A DNA stretch of 64,000 nt from NCBI RefSeq assembly GCF_000305775.1, contig NC_018866.1, positions 620,001 to 684,000 of the forward strand. The letters are read 5' to 3'. This DNA is from Dehalobacter sp. DCA (GTDB taxonomy: Bacteria > Bacillota > Desulfitobacteriia > Desulfitobacteriales > Syntrophobotulaceae). A program made the translations under genes and the position numbers. Below are positions 45,993 to 55,793 of this stretch, one piece after another (positions within the stretch are counted from its first letter, which is position 1; the number at the start of each line of letters is the position of its first letter). The notes beneath the pieces were generated by a model, which made no database searches, was not told where the DNA came from, and saw only the letters and a list, made by a program, of their open reading frames with translations.

Positions 45993-46028
45993 TACATGCA
46001 AAAAACAAAGTAATAGCAAAGTAATTTT

Positions 46029-47531
46029 TTATTTTATATAACTGTTATCCTTCAGAAGGACGTCATGTGAACCGCCTTCCACGATGCTTGTTGCGGATAC
46101 GAGCGTGAGTTTGGCGTTTTTATGCAGTTCTGGAATCGTCAGAACCCCACAGTTGCTCATGGTTGAACGGACTTTGTTTAGGCTCAGGGTTACGTTGTCT
46201 TTTAAACTGCCGGCGTATGGCACATAGGAGTCAACGCCTTCTTCAAAAGAAAGCTTGCCGTCACCGCCGAGATCGTAGCGCTGCCAATTCCTGGCACGGT
46301 TAGAGCCTTCTCCCCAGTATTCCTTCATGTAGCTACCATTGATATTGACTTTGTTCGTCGGGCTCTCATCAAAACGCGAAAAATACCGGCCAAGCATGAT
46401 AAAATCGGCCCCCATCGCCAGAGCAAGCGTAATATGATAATCATGGACAATACCGCCATCCGAGCAGACAGGGATATATATTCCTGTTTCCTTGAAATAT
46501 TGATCGCGCGCGTTAGCAACTTCAATCAACGCGGTAGCCTGTCCGCGACCTATCCCTTTTTGTTCGCGAGTAATGCAGATCGATCCGCCGCCAATGCCGA
46601 CTTTGACAAAGTCAGCCCCTGCTTCGGCCAGGAATAAAAATCCCTCGCGGTCCACGACGTTCCCGGCACCAACCTTTACGGATTCACCGTATTTTTTGCG
46701 GATAAAATCGATCGTCCTTTTCTGCCATTCCGAAAAGCCTTCGGAAGAATCAATGCAAAGAACATCTGCTCCGGCATTAACTAGCGCAGGCACCCGTTCT
46801 TCATAGTCCCTGGTATTAATCCCTGCTCCGACAATATACCGTTTGGAAGCGTCCAGAAGCTCCCTTTCGTATTCTTTATGGGAATCATAGTCTTTGCGAA
46901 AGACCAGATATTTGAGGTTTTGGTCTTTATCGATCAAAGGTAAAGCATTCAGCTTATGGTCCCAAATAATATCGTTGGCTTCACTCAGGGTGATCTGATC
47001 ACTTCCGCAGATCAGATCCTCAAACTTTGTCATGAATTCTTTGACTTTCGTATCTTTGGACATTCTGCTGACGCGGTAATCTCTGGTCGTAACAAGACCC
47101 AGCAGCTTACCCGTAGCTGTACCGTCCGAGGTCACAGCCACTGTAGAATGGTCCGTTTTGGTTTTCAGGGCCAAGATGTTCGCCAGCGTGCTGTCCGGGG
47201 TTATATTGGAATCGCTGGTCACAAAACCTGCCTTATAGTTTTTGACCCGCGCAATCATCTGAGCTTGGGTATCAATCGGCTGAGAACAATAAATAAACGA
47301 AATACCGCCTTCTCTGGCCAGAGCGATTGCCATTTTATCGTCCGAAACAGACTGCATGATTGCCGATACCAGAGGAATATTCGTATTAATGGAAGATTCC
47401 TCACCTTTTTTGTATTTTACAACGGGAGTCTTCAGACTTACATTTGTCGGGGTACAGTCTGCCGAAGAATACCCGGGTACTAATAAATATTCTCCAAAGG
47501 TATGGGAAGGTTCATCAAAATAAATTGCCAT
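46029..47531 (-). CDS. guaB: IMP dehydrogenase, Tritrichomonas-like subtype
   Basis: A 500-residue enzyme that oxidises IMP to XMP, the entry to guanine nucleotides. The TIM barrel carries the catalytic Cys in [17 protein letters not shown], the flap has [11 protein letters not shown] with the Arg-Tyr pair, and two CBS domains sit in between (about residues 95-220). These motifs differ from the usual bacterial GPGSICTTR type and resemble, from memory, the enzyme of the protozoan Tritrichomonas foetus. The ATG at 47531 follows AAAGGAGAG. It is transcribed alone. Confidence 0.92.
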   Translation of the reverse strand: MAIYFDEPSHTFGEYLLVPGYSSADCTPTNVSLKTPVVKYKKGEESSINTNIPLVSAIMQSVSDDKMAIALAREGGISFIYCSQPIDTQAQMIARVKNYKAGFVTSDSNITPDSTLANILALKTKTDHSTVAVTSDGTATGKLLGLVTTRDYRVSRMSKDTKVKEFMTKFEDLICGSDQITLSEANDIIWDHKLNALPLIDKDQNLKYLVFRKDYDSHKEYERELLDASKRYIVGAGINTRDYEERVPALVNAGADVLCIDSSEGFSEWQKRTIDFIRKKYGESVKVGAGNVVDREGFLFLAEAGADFVKVGIGGGSICITREQKGIGRGQATALIEVANARDQYFKETGIYIPVCSDGGIVHDYHITLALAMGADFIMLGRYFSRFDESPTNKVNINGSYMKEYWGEGSNRARNWQRYDLGGDGKLSFEEGVDSYVPYAGSLKDNVTLSLNKVRSTMSNCGVLTIPELHKNAKLTLVSATSIVEGGSHDVLLKDNSYIK

Positions 47532-47834
47532 ATCAATCTCTCCTTTGTCATTAATAATCATCATTCAAAACATTTTATTGCATAAAGCTTGTACTTCTTC
47601 ATTTATATATCAGGCGTCAGCTAAGTCTTCTTTAAAATCAATAACAAAGATACAACCATAAATATTCTTATTCGCTAAATATTATCACATTCCCTTCAAA
47701 AATCAAGATGTCAGTAGAAATTCAGACAATTTTAAATGCTAAGCATCGCCAAAAACAAAGGTTAGCAGGATTTCCCTGCCAACAAAGATAGTGTATAGTA
47801 TTCATAGTATTGATTGTTAGAAAGGATGACGCCT
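47532..47834. other. Divergent intergenic region between guaB and cysK
   Basis: The 303 bp hold the promoters of two divergent genes. No riboswitch, T-box or S-box pattern is recognised. It is AT-rich without clear repeats. Confidence 0.4.
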
Positions 47835-48734
47835 GTGTACGATAATATTCTTGAGACCATTGGCCATACTCCACTGGTCCGGATTAACAGATTAAATCCG
47901 AAGCCGCACGTTGCGCTGTATGCAAAACTGGAGGGCTTTAATCCGACTGGAAGCATCAAAGACCGCATTGCCTTAAAAATGATTGAGCAAGCCGAAGCGT
48001 GTGGCTCGCTTGTCCCCGGCAAGACCATTATTGAACCGACTTCCGGAAACACAGGGATTGGCCTCGCCATGATCGGTGCCGTCAAAGGATATAAGGTAGA
48101 AATCGTGATGAGCGAAGCCGTATCTGTGGAGCGCCGCAAAATGATCGAAGCTTTTGGTGCCAGGACAATCCTGACCGACCCATCCGAGGGAACTGACGGA
48201 GCGATCCGCAAAGCACACGAGCTCTGCAGGATGTATCCAGAGAAATATTTCATGCCGAACCAATTCTCAAACGAGTACAATAAGCTCGCCCATTATTATA
48301 CGACTGCGCATGAAATATGGGAGGAGACCCACGGAAAAGTCACTCACTACGTTTCCGCACTTGGTACCTCAGGAACGCTCATGGGCGTTGGCATGGGTCT
48401 TAAGGACAAGAATCCTGCGGTTCAAATTATTGAAGCCCACCCTGAAAAGGGCCATTATATTCAGGGTCTTAAAAACATGGAAGAGGCTATTGTACCGGAA
48501 ATCTATGATCCCAGCAAGATAGACCGGACAGTCATGATCGAATCTGAAGCCGCCTTTGCCATGGCCAGAGCCATCGTCCTCCAGGAAGGTATCTTTGTCG
48601 GCATGAGCAGCGGAGCCGCAATGATTGCAGCTTTGGAATGCATCAAAGATATCGAGGAAGGATTGATCGTGGTCCTGTTTGCCGACCGCGGGGAAAAATA
48701 TCTGAGTACGAATCTATTTAATTTAGCTGAATGA
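47835..48734 (+). CDS. cysK: PLP-dependent cysteine synthase
   Basis: A 299-residue O-acetylserine sulfhydrylase family enzyme. PLP-binding Lys lies in PTGSIKDR near residue 42, the substrate loop is EPTSGNTGIG, the phosphate cup is LGTSGTLMG, and GMSSGAA is near the C-terminus. It makes cysteine from O-acetylserine and sulfide. The GTG at 47835 has AAAGGA 8 nt upstream; the in-frame ATG at 47826 overlaps that site. It is a single gene, and no cysE is adjacent, so a related beta-replacement activity is possible. Confidence 0.9.
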   Translation: MYDNILETIGHTPLVRINRLNPKPHVALYAKLEGFNPTGSIKDRIALKMIEQAEACGSLVPGKTIIEPTSGNTGIGLAMIGAVKGYKVEIVMSEAVSVERRKMIEAFGARTILTDPSEGTDGAIRKAHELCRMYPEKYFMPNQFSNEYNKLAHYYTTAHEIWEETHGKVTHYVSALGTSGTLMGVGMGLKDKNPAVQIIEAHPEKGHYIQGLKNMEEAIVPEIYDPSKIDRTVMIESEAAFAMARAIVLQEGIFVGMSSGAAMIAALECIKDIEEGLIVVLFADRGEKYLSTNLFNLAE

Positions 48735-48822
48735 GCAGCAGATATCGTTCCCTTTCCCCGCATGATATATTGTCAAGCGATCAGTTGTGAATCTTCGATA
48801 CGACAAAATTTCTAAATTTAAG

Positions 48823-48846
48823 GAAATCGTACACGTGTACAATTTC
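48823..48846. other. Palindrome downstream of cysK
   Basis: A perfect 12-bp palindrome GTACACGTGTAC at 48829-48840 is extended to 24 bp with one mismatch pair (GAAAT against ATTTC). A weak T-rich flank follows on the plus strand. It could be the cysK terminator or a protein-binding site between the convergent genes. Confidence 0.4.
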
Positions 48847-48926
48847 TTTGGTTAATGAAATAAAAAAATGATCATATTTTACGGTATTATCCCTTTGCCA
48901 CGTAGTATTATGGGATAGTACCGATT

Positions 48927-50720
48927 TTATATTGTCTGGTTCTTGAACTGTGTATCATACAGCTTTTTATAGATCCCGTCCCGTAACAATAAGTCCGCAT
49001 GTTTTCCTACTTCCGCAATCCGTCCTTTTTCCACGACAAGGATCTGGTCGGCCTCCAGTACCGTGGAAAGCCTGTGGGCAATAATAAAGCTTGTCTTCCG
49101 TTGCAGCAGCGGAACCATTGCTTTTTGAATGTACAGTTCCGACACCGAATCCAGGGAAGAAGTTGCTTCATCAAAGATAATGATCCGGGGGGCTTTTAGG
49201 ATAACGCGGGCGATCGAGATCCGTTGCTTCTCCCCTCCTGAAAGCTTGATTCCCCTGTTTCCCACTACGGTCTGGTATTTGTCCGGCAGCATCATGATAA
49301 AATCGTGGATATAAGCCGCTCTGCAGGCTTCTATCATTTCATCTACCGTGGCATCTTCCCGGGCGTATTTTAGATTTTCTTCAATTGTATCATTAAATAA
49401 ATAAGGCTCCTGCATCACAATGCCGATTTGTCTGCGCAGAGACTGAAGTGTTAGGTCCCTGATATCTTCTCCGTCAATTTTGACACAGCCGTCCATGACA
49501 TCGTACAGTCTTGGGATTAGATTCGTGATGGTTGTCTTCCCTGCCCCACTCGGGCCGACCAGCGCGACCATGGTTCCGGGAGCAACGGAGAAGTTGATAT
49601 CCCGGAGAACAGGTATTTTATGGTCATACGAAAAGGAAACGTGTTCAAAATCAACTTGACCGACAGCCGAGACGATGGTTCTCGCTTTGTCACGATCCAC
49701 AATCTCGAATGGCTGGTCAAAATAGTCGAAGATCCGCTGAAACAAAGCGAATGAACGGACAACGCTGATATGGATATTTGACAGCTGGGCTGCAGGGGTA
49801 TAAAGTCTGGCCAGCAGTGCCACAAAAGCCACAATTTCCCCGACGGTGATTTCCCCCTGCATATAGAGGTAACCGCCAAAAAAATAGATGAGCATCGGCC
49901 CAATAAAGGTAAAAATACTGATAGTCATCGTGAACCATTGCCCGGCTAAAGACTCTTTCGTCCGCAGACGGGATTCTTCCCGATTGACTTTTTCGAATTT
50001 CGTATAATCCGCTTTTTCTTTCGTAAAAATTTTCATCAAGATCGAACCGCTGATGCTGAATGTCTCCTGTAAAATCTGGTTGAGTTCATCGACCTTGGTC
50101 TGGGTCTGGGATACAATCTTCCATCTAACTTTGCCGACCTTGCGCGTCGGTATTACAAAAAGCGGAACGATCACCATGCCGACCATCGCCAGCTTCCAGT
50201 TCATCGAGATCAGTGCTGCAGCTGTGGCGACAAGCGTCAGGGTACTATTAAGCGTATTGATGATCGTGCTGTTCAGCATTTCCTGGACGCCATTGATATC
50301 GCTGTTCATCCGCGTGATGATTTCACCCGGTTTGACCGTCGAGAAAAAACGCAGGGACATATGCTGGATATGGTCAAACATCTGGTTTTTCATCTTATAG
50401 ATAATATTGCGAGCAATCAGGGTTTTGAGATAATTCTGTCCGACCATCAACAAACCGCTTAAGACGGCTGCCCCGATGGCAGCCAGCATCAGAATCGTCA
50501 GGTACCTCATATCGTGCTGAGGCAGAGCCTCATCTAAAATACTCCGGGTCGCTAAGGGCGGTACGAGTCCAAGCAGCGCTGAAATGACCAGGGACAGGAT
50601 GATCACAACGGTTTGTTTCCAGTACGGAATAAAATACCGGAAGATTCTGGCCAGCATTTTGCCTGTGATCTTCGGCATTTCTACTGAATCATCTATAAAA
50701 CGAACCCTGCCAAGACCCAT
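48927..50720 (-). CDS. ABC exporter, fused permease-ATPase (BmrA/MsbA type)
   Basis: A 597-residue half-transporter with six membrane segments in the first ~320 residues and an ATPase domain after that: Walker A GPSGAGKTT, Q-loop MQEPYLFND, signature LSGGEKQRISIARV, Walker B IIIFDEATSSLD and the H-loop IIAHRLST. It should work as a homodimer, exporting a lipid, drug or peptide. The ATG at 50720 follows GGTGG; a GTG four codons earlier is also possible. It is a single gene, so the cargo is unknown. Confidence 0.92.
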   Translation of the reverse strand: MGLGRVRFIDDSVEMPKITGKMLARIFRYFIPYWKQTVVIILSLVISALLGLVPPLATRSILDEALPQHDMRYLTILMLAAIGAAVLSGLLMVGQNYLKTLIARNIIYKMKNQMFDHIQHMSLRFFSTVKPGEIITRMNSDINGVQEMLNSTIINTLNSTLTLVATAAALISMNWKLAMVGMVIVPLFVIPTRKVGKVRWKIVSQTQTKVDELNQILQETFSISGSILMKIFTKEKADYTKFEKVNREESRLRTKESLAGQWFTMTISIFTFIGPMLIYFFGGYLYMQGEITVGEIVAFVALLARLYTPAAQLSNIHISVVRSFALFQRIFDYFDQPFEIVDRDKARTIVSAVGQVDFEHVSFSYDHKIPVLRDINFSVAPGTMVALVGPSGAGKTTITNLIPRLYDVMDGCVKIDGEDIRDLTLQSLRRQIGIVMQEPYLFNDTIEENLKYAREDATVDEMIEACRAAYIHDFIMMLPDKYQTVVGNRGIKLSGGEKQRISIARVILKAPRIIIFDEATSSLDSVSELYIQKAMVPLLQRKTSFIIAHRLSTVLEADQILVVEKGRIAEVGKHADLLLRDGIYKKLYDTQFKNQTI

Positions 50721-50801
50721 GTTACCACCCACCCTTCCGATTAATTCTCTATGGGTAGCTTAGCACGCCTTGGCAGGATTGAAAAGTCTTTAACAAATCT
50801 C

Positions 50802-52748
50802 CTAATACCAGTATTGAGTATACCCGTCCCAATTATCAAATAAGATATAGAATGAGTCTCCGTAGTACATTCCACCGTTAAACGCATTCGAGCCATATCT
50901 TGTTTGAAGGTCATTCAGCATAGCCTCCAGCCACACAAGATAAGCATCGAAATGATTATCCAGCACGTCGGATTCAGCAGCATCTGTCTCAGGGGTAACC
51001 GTAAATACGATAAATGCACTTCCATCATGGGAAGTATCGGTATTACCCTGATAGGCAGTCACGGTAACGGCATATTTTATTGTTTGGCCAGCAATCACGT
51101 TTGTGCCGTAGGCATTCTGAATATAAGAAGCCATATTGGAAAAGACACTGTAAATGGCCGGGAGAATTTCCGGCAGCGTTTTATTAATATTCTCCGAGAG
51201 CATTGGTTTTAACAGGTTAATCGGAACCGCAAAGTTCAGGTTCTGGCCGCCATAATACACAGCAGCTGTGATACCAATGACTTTCCCCTGCTCATCCACC
51301 AGCGTCCCGCCGCTTGACCCGGAACTGATCGGGGCAGAAATCTGAATATATGTCGTTCCGTTAATATCTCTGGATTTTGTGCTGATTAAACCGTTGGATA
51401 TGGTATCCTCCAAGCCAAACGGGTTGCCGATCGCATAGATATTATCCCCGGTTTCAATCAGGCTGGAATCACCGAGGGAGACTGCAGTCAGTCCTGTCGC
51501 ACTTATTTTAAGTATTGCCAGATCGGTTGTTTCGTTATAGCTTAAGACCTTTTGGACATCATAGGATGTCCCTGCAGCGGTCTTTACTTTAGCACTGTAT
51601 GAGCCTTCAATTACATGGTAGTTCGTCGCGACTTTGCCGCTGGAATCAACAATAAACCCGCTGCCGCTCCCCAGAGCATTCCCGCTGCTGTCATAGGTCT
51701 CAATGTAAACGATAGAAGGGCTGACCTTGGCAAAGATCTCTTTGGCGGTTAAGGTTCCTCCCGTTTCAATCCCAAGGTAACTGTTGACCAGGGATGATGA
51801 AATTGCAGCTTCCCCGCCAAGTATATTCAGCTGTGTAATACTGGAGCTTAGGGCTGATAAGTAATTATTAATGCGGCTGTCCGATGTTTTTCCGGTCAAG
51901 ATGATCGGTGAGCTCAATTTGGCGGCATAGGATGAGCCTGCCAAGGCATCGGCAAAATTATTACCGGTTGCTAAAAATGTATTGCCAAAGGCATATTCGG
52001 ACTCAAAAGCTTTCAAAACCGCTAGATTTGTTGCGTAGCGGTCGGTGCCTTGAATGCGTGTCGGGCTTGGAAGCGCGTTGACGACTGAATCATTGATCTC
52101 AGCTGTATTGCCGATCACATAGGTTTGCTGAATACTGTTGCTTGCTACATATTGTTTCAGACTTTCACTGACCGTACTCTTGTCCACCAGGATCATTGGA
52201 ATTTGTTTTTTGCCGGCGTAGGATGAAACCGAAAGCGCATTCGGATAATCACCCCCGGGAGCGACGACAAGCATCCCAGATGTATTACCGATACGCTTGG
52301 CTATCTCAACCGAGGTATAATATCTGTCGTTTCCGGACAGTCGGGTAACTAAGATTCCCATCGACTTCAGCTGGGCTTCAACAGCCGTAGAAACGACAGC
52401 TGTTCCACCGACAATATAGACATTCTTTGTGCCAAGCGCAGTCAGCGTGGACTTCGTAACCGCCGTTAGACTATCTTTTTCCGTTAATAAGATCGGAGCA
52501 TTATATTTTGTTGCCAGAGGGGTTGACGCCAAGGCATCTGGAAAGTTGCTTCCGCAGGCGATTATCGCCCACTGTGAGCCGCCGGACCAACCTTCTTTGG
52601 CAATATTAGCGGCAGTGGTATATCGTGTATCCCCAGAAATCCGATGCGTAGAGATCGTGGATGACGCCAAAGCATCAGGGACAAATGCGCCCAGACATAA
52701 GATTAAAGTCAACAATACAAAAAAGCATCGCTTTGCGTATATTTTCAC
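50802..52748 (-). CDS. Secreted CWB2 cell-wall-binding protein fused to an HtrA-like serine protease
   Basis: A 648-residue exported protein. The signal peptide (CFFVLLTLILCLGAFVPDALA) is followed by three CWB2 repeats (about residues 35-325; RISGDTRYTTAANIA, RLSGNDRYYTSVEIA, RIQGTDRYATNLAVL), which bind anionic cell-wall polymers in Clostridia. A trypsin-like protease domain follows (about 340-530) with the triad His in TNYHVIE, Asp in TTDLAILK and Ser in GSSGGTL. A C-terminal ~120 residues of unknown type ends with NWDGYTQYWY. It probably cleaves or checks proteins at the cell surface. No PDZ domain is seen, unlike HtrA. Confidence 0.9.
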   Translation of the reverse strand: MKIYAKRCFFVLLTLILCLGAFVPDALASSTISTHRISGDTRYTTAANIAKEGWSGGSQWAIIACGSNFPDALASTPLATKYNAPILLTEKDSLTAVTKSTLTALGTKNVYIVGGTAVVSTAVEAQLKSMGILVTRLSGNDRYYTSVEIAKRIGNTSGMLVVAPGGDYPNALSVSSYAGKKQIPMILVDKSTVSESLKQYVASNSIQQTYVIGNTAEINDSVVNALPSPTRIQGTDRYATNLAVLKAFESEYAFGNTFLATGNNFADALAGSSYAAKLSSPIILTGKTSDSRINNYLSALSSSITQLNILGGEAAISSSLVNSYLGIETGGTLTAKEIFAKVSPSIVYIETYDSSGNALGSGSGFIVDSSGKVATNYHVIEGSYSAKVKTAAGTSYDVQKVLSYNETTDLAILKISATGLTAVSLGDSSLIETGDNIYAIGNPFGLEDTISNGLISTKSRDINGTTYIQISAPISSGSSGGTLVDEQGKVIGITAAVYYGGQNLNFAVPINLLKPMLSENINKTLPEILPAIYSVFSNMASYIQNAYGTNVIAGQTIKYAVTVTAYQGNTDTSHDGSAFIVFTVTPETDAAESDVLDNHFDAYLVWLEAMLNDLQTRYGSNAFNGGMYYGDSFYILFDNWDGYTQYWY

Positions 52749-52910
52749 TTTTTATCTCCTTTCACCTTATAGCTGATTATATCCTTACATAATCCTCTAT
52801 ATGAAAGTGATTCTACCGTTATACTATATCATACCATTATTTACCGAAAAATAACGATCATAGAAAATATGCAAAGAAATTTTGCGAGCATACCTGTGAG
52901 GCTCAAAAGG

Positions 52911-54020
52911 TTATCGGCTTAAACCGGAAGCCCAATGGATGGGATGAATCAAGATATAAAACGGGCCGGCGCTGCTTTCTTCGAGTTTTGGGTAAGGAAA
53001 CGGCTCCCAGATACCGCCTGAATCGCTCATATAAGTGAAGTGCTGGATTATGGGGCCATAGGCAGTGCCGATAATACCATAATCGTGCGGATCTTCTCCG
53101 GCCATAATTGCCTGATAATTCGTAACGCCTAGCCTGATATTCTCTTCTGCCCCGTGGGAAGCAATAGTATATACATTTCCAAATTGCTGACGAAAATGGA
53201 CAATTTCGGACTTTAACCGTCTTCGCAATTCTTGTTTGACATCCGGTGTTATATCCTGCGCAGATTTGAGATGATATTGCAGTGAATAATCTGCCAAAGT
53301 CTCATAATGCAGTCCAACTTCATGTCCCAGTGCCCTTACTTCTTTGAGAACTTCAGGATCGGCGGTGCACCAACGAAAATAATAGGTGCTTTTGACGCCT
53401 TTCCGATGTTCAAGTTTTGCCATAGCTAAAGCATCCTCAGCGGATACATCCACATCATGTCTTAAAACGATAGTCTTCTTGGTAATCGGAACATGGTTAT
53501 AGTAATCCATAACTCTTATAGGTTTGTAGCCAAGTAAGATAATTTCATCTAGAAATCCTTCATAGTTTTTTTGATCCACCGGCAATATGATCTGTTTAAT
53601 CGAAGCAGTTTCCGGTCGAAGTGTTAAATAGCGTATTGAGCTCACATGTCCGGGGTTTTTCGCCACAACCACATATTTTCCTGCTGAAAGCCTTTTTTTA
53701 ACTGGTGTTTTGCCAATATACGCGTTATTGACATAGATCGGGATTCCCTGCGCCGAATCGGAACTGATTTCAAGATAATAGCTATCCAAGCCTGTTTGAA
53801 TCGTAATTTCTTGCGCTTTCTCATCCAAGGTCACAATAGCCCCTATCTTTTCTAAATAATCACGGAAAGAGGAAATAGTATCCTGATTGAATAAGTGATT
53901 CGGAATATGGAATTTAATGATATTAACTTGGATAAATAATTTTCCACTCATTAGAACAACTGCCAGCAAAAGTATGCCAACGATGGCTACCTGGGACTGT
54001 CGTGTAACGTTTAATTTCAT
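52911..54020 (-). CDS. Membrane-anchored PEGA-domain polysaccharide deacetylase-like protein
   Basis: A 369-residue protein with one N-terminal membrane segment (VAIVGILLLAVVLMSGKLFI). A PEGA-type repeat follows at about residues 95-130 (IYVNNAYIGKTPVKKRLSAG). The C-terminal half is a NodB-like deacetylase fold with the metal motif RHDVD near residue 187 and GHEVGLHYETL near residue 232. Such enzymes remove acetyl groups from cell-wall or exopolysaccharide sugars outside the cell. The combination is unusual; the substrate is unknown. It stands alone. Confidence 0.72.
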   Translation of the reverse strand: MKLNVTRQSQVAIVGILLLAVVLMSGKLFIQVNIIKFHIPNHLFNQDTISSFRDYLEKIGAIVTLDEKAQEITIQTGLDSYYLEISSDSAQGIPIYVNNAYIGKTPVKKRLSAGKYVVVAKNPGHVSSIRYLTLRPETASIKQIILPVDQKNYEGFLDEIILLGYKPIRVMDYYNHVPITKKTIVLRHDVDVSAEDALAMAKLEHRKGVKSTYYFRWCTADPEVLKEVRALGHEVGLHYETLADYSLQYHLKSAQDITPDVKQELRRRLKSEIVHFRQQFGNVYTIASHGAEENIRLGVTNYQAIMAGEDPHDYGIIGTAYGPIIQHFTYMSDSGGIWEPFPYPKLEESSAGPFYILIHPIHWASGLSR

Positions 54021-54269
54021 ATTCTCAGCTTTCCCCTGTCGTTCTCGAAAATACGTACCGATACATTTCTCTGAAAAGACATATCGGCTTTAGACAAAAA
54101 TAAATCTTTTGTGAATTATCTTAATAATAAGATAATACGTATTATTTTTCATTATGTAAATATAAACTTTTTCGGCTTCTAAAATAGGTTAAATGTATGA
54201 TGTTGTAGAAAATTAACGAGCAGGACTTTATAATAAGTACAACCAATTATTTGTTTTGAGGTATCTATT

Positions 54270-55793
54270 ATGCATAGAAAATCATATGTTACCCGCATGC
54301 CCAATAAGACAGGAGCTTTTCTGCTCGCTTCCAAAATCATTGCCAAATACTGCGGCAATATTGTCCGAGTGAGCTACAATAAAGCGGTCGATCTTCACAT
54401 GCTGTTTCTGGATGTCGAGGCTACTGCAGAAAACCATCAAAAGATCGCCAAAGAACTCGAAACGGTCGGCTATCTAAAAAATGAACTCTCCGAAACACGC
54501 GTCATCGAGGTCAATATAAAAATCCCGGATCAGCCTGGTGCCGTACTGCCTGTCCTGAAAATCCTGGATCTTTATAATATTAATATTTCGTATCTAAACT
54601 CGAGTGCCAACGGTACACCCTATCAGGATTTCAAAATGGGCCTGCTAATCGAAAATCCGGATATGATTAAAATGCTGCTCAATGATATCAGCGCAGTCTA
54701 TCAGATTGATATCATCGAATATGATGATTTTGAAAAGAACTTGGACAATACGATTTTCTATATCCGGCTGGCGAATGAAATGCAGCATATCCTTTCCTTA
54801 AGCACAGCACAGACCATGGAATTCATCTCTGAATCAAACCGAATCCTCCAGATGCTGCAGGAGACCGGTGAGAGCCCCAAAAAAGTCTTTGGCTATATCC
54901 GTCGTTTTGCGTATTTTATCAGCAAGTACCGCGGCAGCCATTTCAGCGCCGACATCGATCAGGTCCAGATTAGCGAACAGGTCACACTGTACAGCATCCA
55001 GCCGCCCTGCGGCAGCAACACCTATGTGCTTGCTTCAGCTGAAGAACTTGTTTTGATTGATACCGGCTATGCAATCTATGCCGAAGAAATGTTCAAGATA
55101 TTCAAGGAGCTTTTTCCGGCCTGGGATACGCTGACTAAACGCGTCTTTATCACCCATGCCGATGTCGACCACTGCGGCCTGCTCTCCAAACTGGAAGGCA
55201 TACGTATCGGCTTAAACCAAAAGAGCGCCGACAGTCTACGGTGTCAAGCCGCCGGAATCCCCGACTACCGTGAAACCAGCGATCTGGGCTGGGGCTACAG
55301 CAAGCTCAGCCGGATCATCTCCGGCTATTCCCCGCCAAATCCCGCACAGTTCGAGGTACTTGACGTCGACTCCCCGACCCCGGCACCCGAAGAACACCAG
55401 GAACTGATCCCTATCGCGAAATTCACCGTTGCGGATCTGAAATTTCAGGTTCTCGAAGGCAGCGGCGGCCATCTTTACGGCGAGATGATCTTTGTCTGCG
55501 AAGAATACGGTCTGGTATTTACCGGAGATAACCTTGTAAATATCAGCGGCTTCTCCGAGGAAAGAGCCGAGTTCAATTCCCTGGCACCTTACCTGATGCG
55601 GAGTGTAAACATCGACTCGCAAAAAGCAACCGAGATGCGCAGTCAGATCATGCGGCTGCTGGGTGAGTTAGAAGACAAAAATAAAAAGCCCTGCCTCGTC
55701 TGCGGCGGGCATGGACCCATATCGGCACTGGAAAACGGGGAGCTTAAGGCTCTACAAAAGGCCAGGTTAAAACAGCCTCCAACTTGGTATTAA
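54270..55793 (+). CDS. ACT-ACT-metallo-beta-lactamase fold protein
   Basis: A 507-residue cytoplasmic protein. Two ACT domains occupy the first ~150 residues (MPNKTGAFLLASKIIAK and IPDQPGAVLPVLKILDLYNI are the ligand-binding strand-helix units), a helical linker follows, and residues ~245-500 form a metallo-beta-lactamase domain with THADVDHCG, a GGHLYGE stretch, FTGDNLV and a final GGHGP. ACT domains usually bind amino acids, so this looks like an amino-acid-controlled hydrolase or oxidoreductase; the reaction is unknown. Its 3' end overlaps the ComA-like gene by 50 bp, tail to tail. Confidence 0.78.
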   Translation: MHRKSYVTRMPNKTGAFLLASKIIAKYCGNIVRVSYNKAVDLHMLFLDVEATAENHQKIAKELETVGYLKNELSETRVIEVNIKIPDQPGAVLPVLKILDLYNINISYLNSSANGTPYQDFKMGLLIENPDMIKMLLNDISAVYQIDIIEYDDFEKNLDNTIFYIRLANEMQHILSLSTAQTMEFISESNRILQMLQETGESPKKVFGYIRRFAYFISKYRGSHFSADIDQVQISEQVTLYSIQPPCGSNTYVLASAEELVLIDTGYAIYAEEMFKIFKELFPAWDTLTKRVFITHADVDHCGLLSKLEGIRIGLNQKSADSLRCQAAGIPDYRETSDLGWGYSKLSRIISGYSPPNPAQFEVLDVDSPTPAPEEHQELIPIAKFTVADLKFQVLEGSGGHLYGEMIFVCEEYGLVFTGDNLVNISGFSEERAEFNSLAPYLMRSVNIDSQKATEMRSQIMRLLGELEDKNKKPCLVCGGHGPISALENGELKALQKARLKQPPTWY

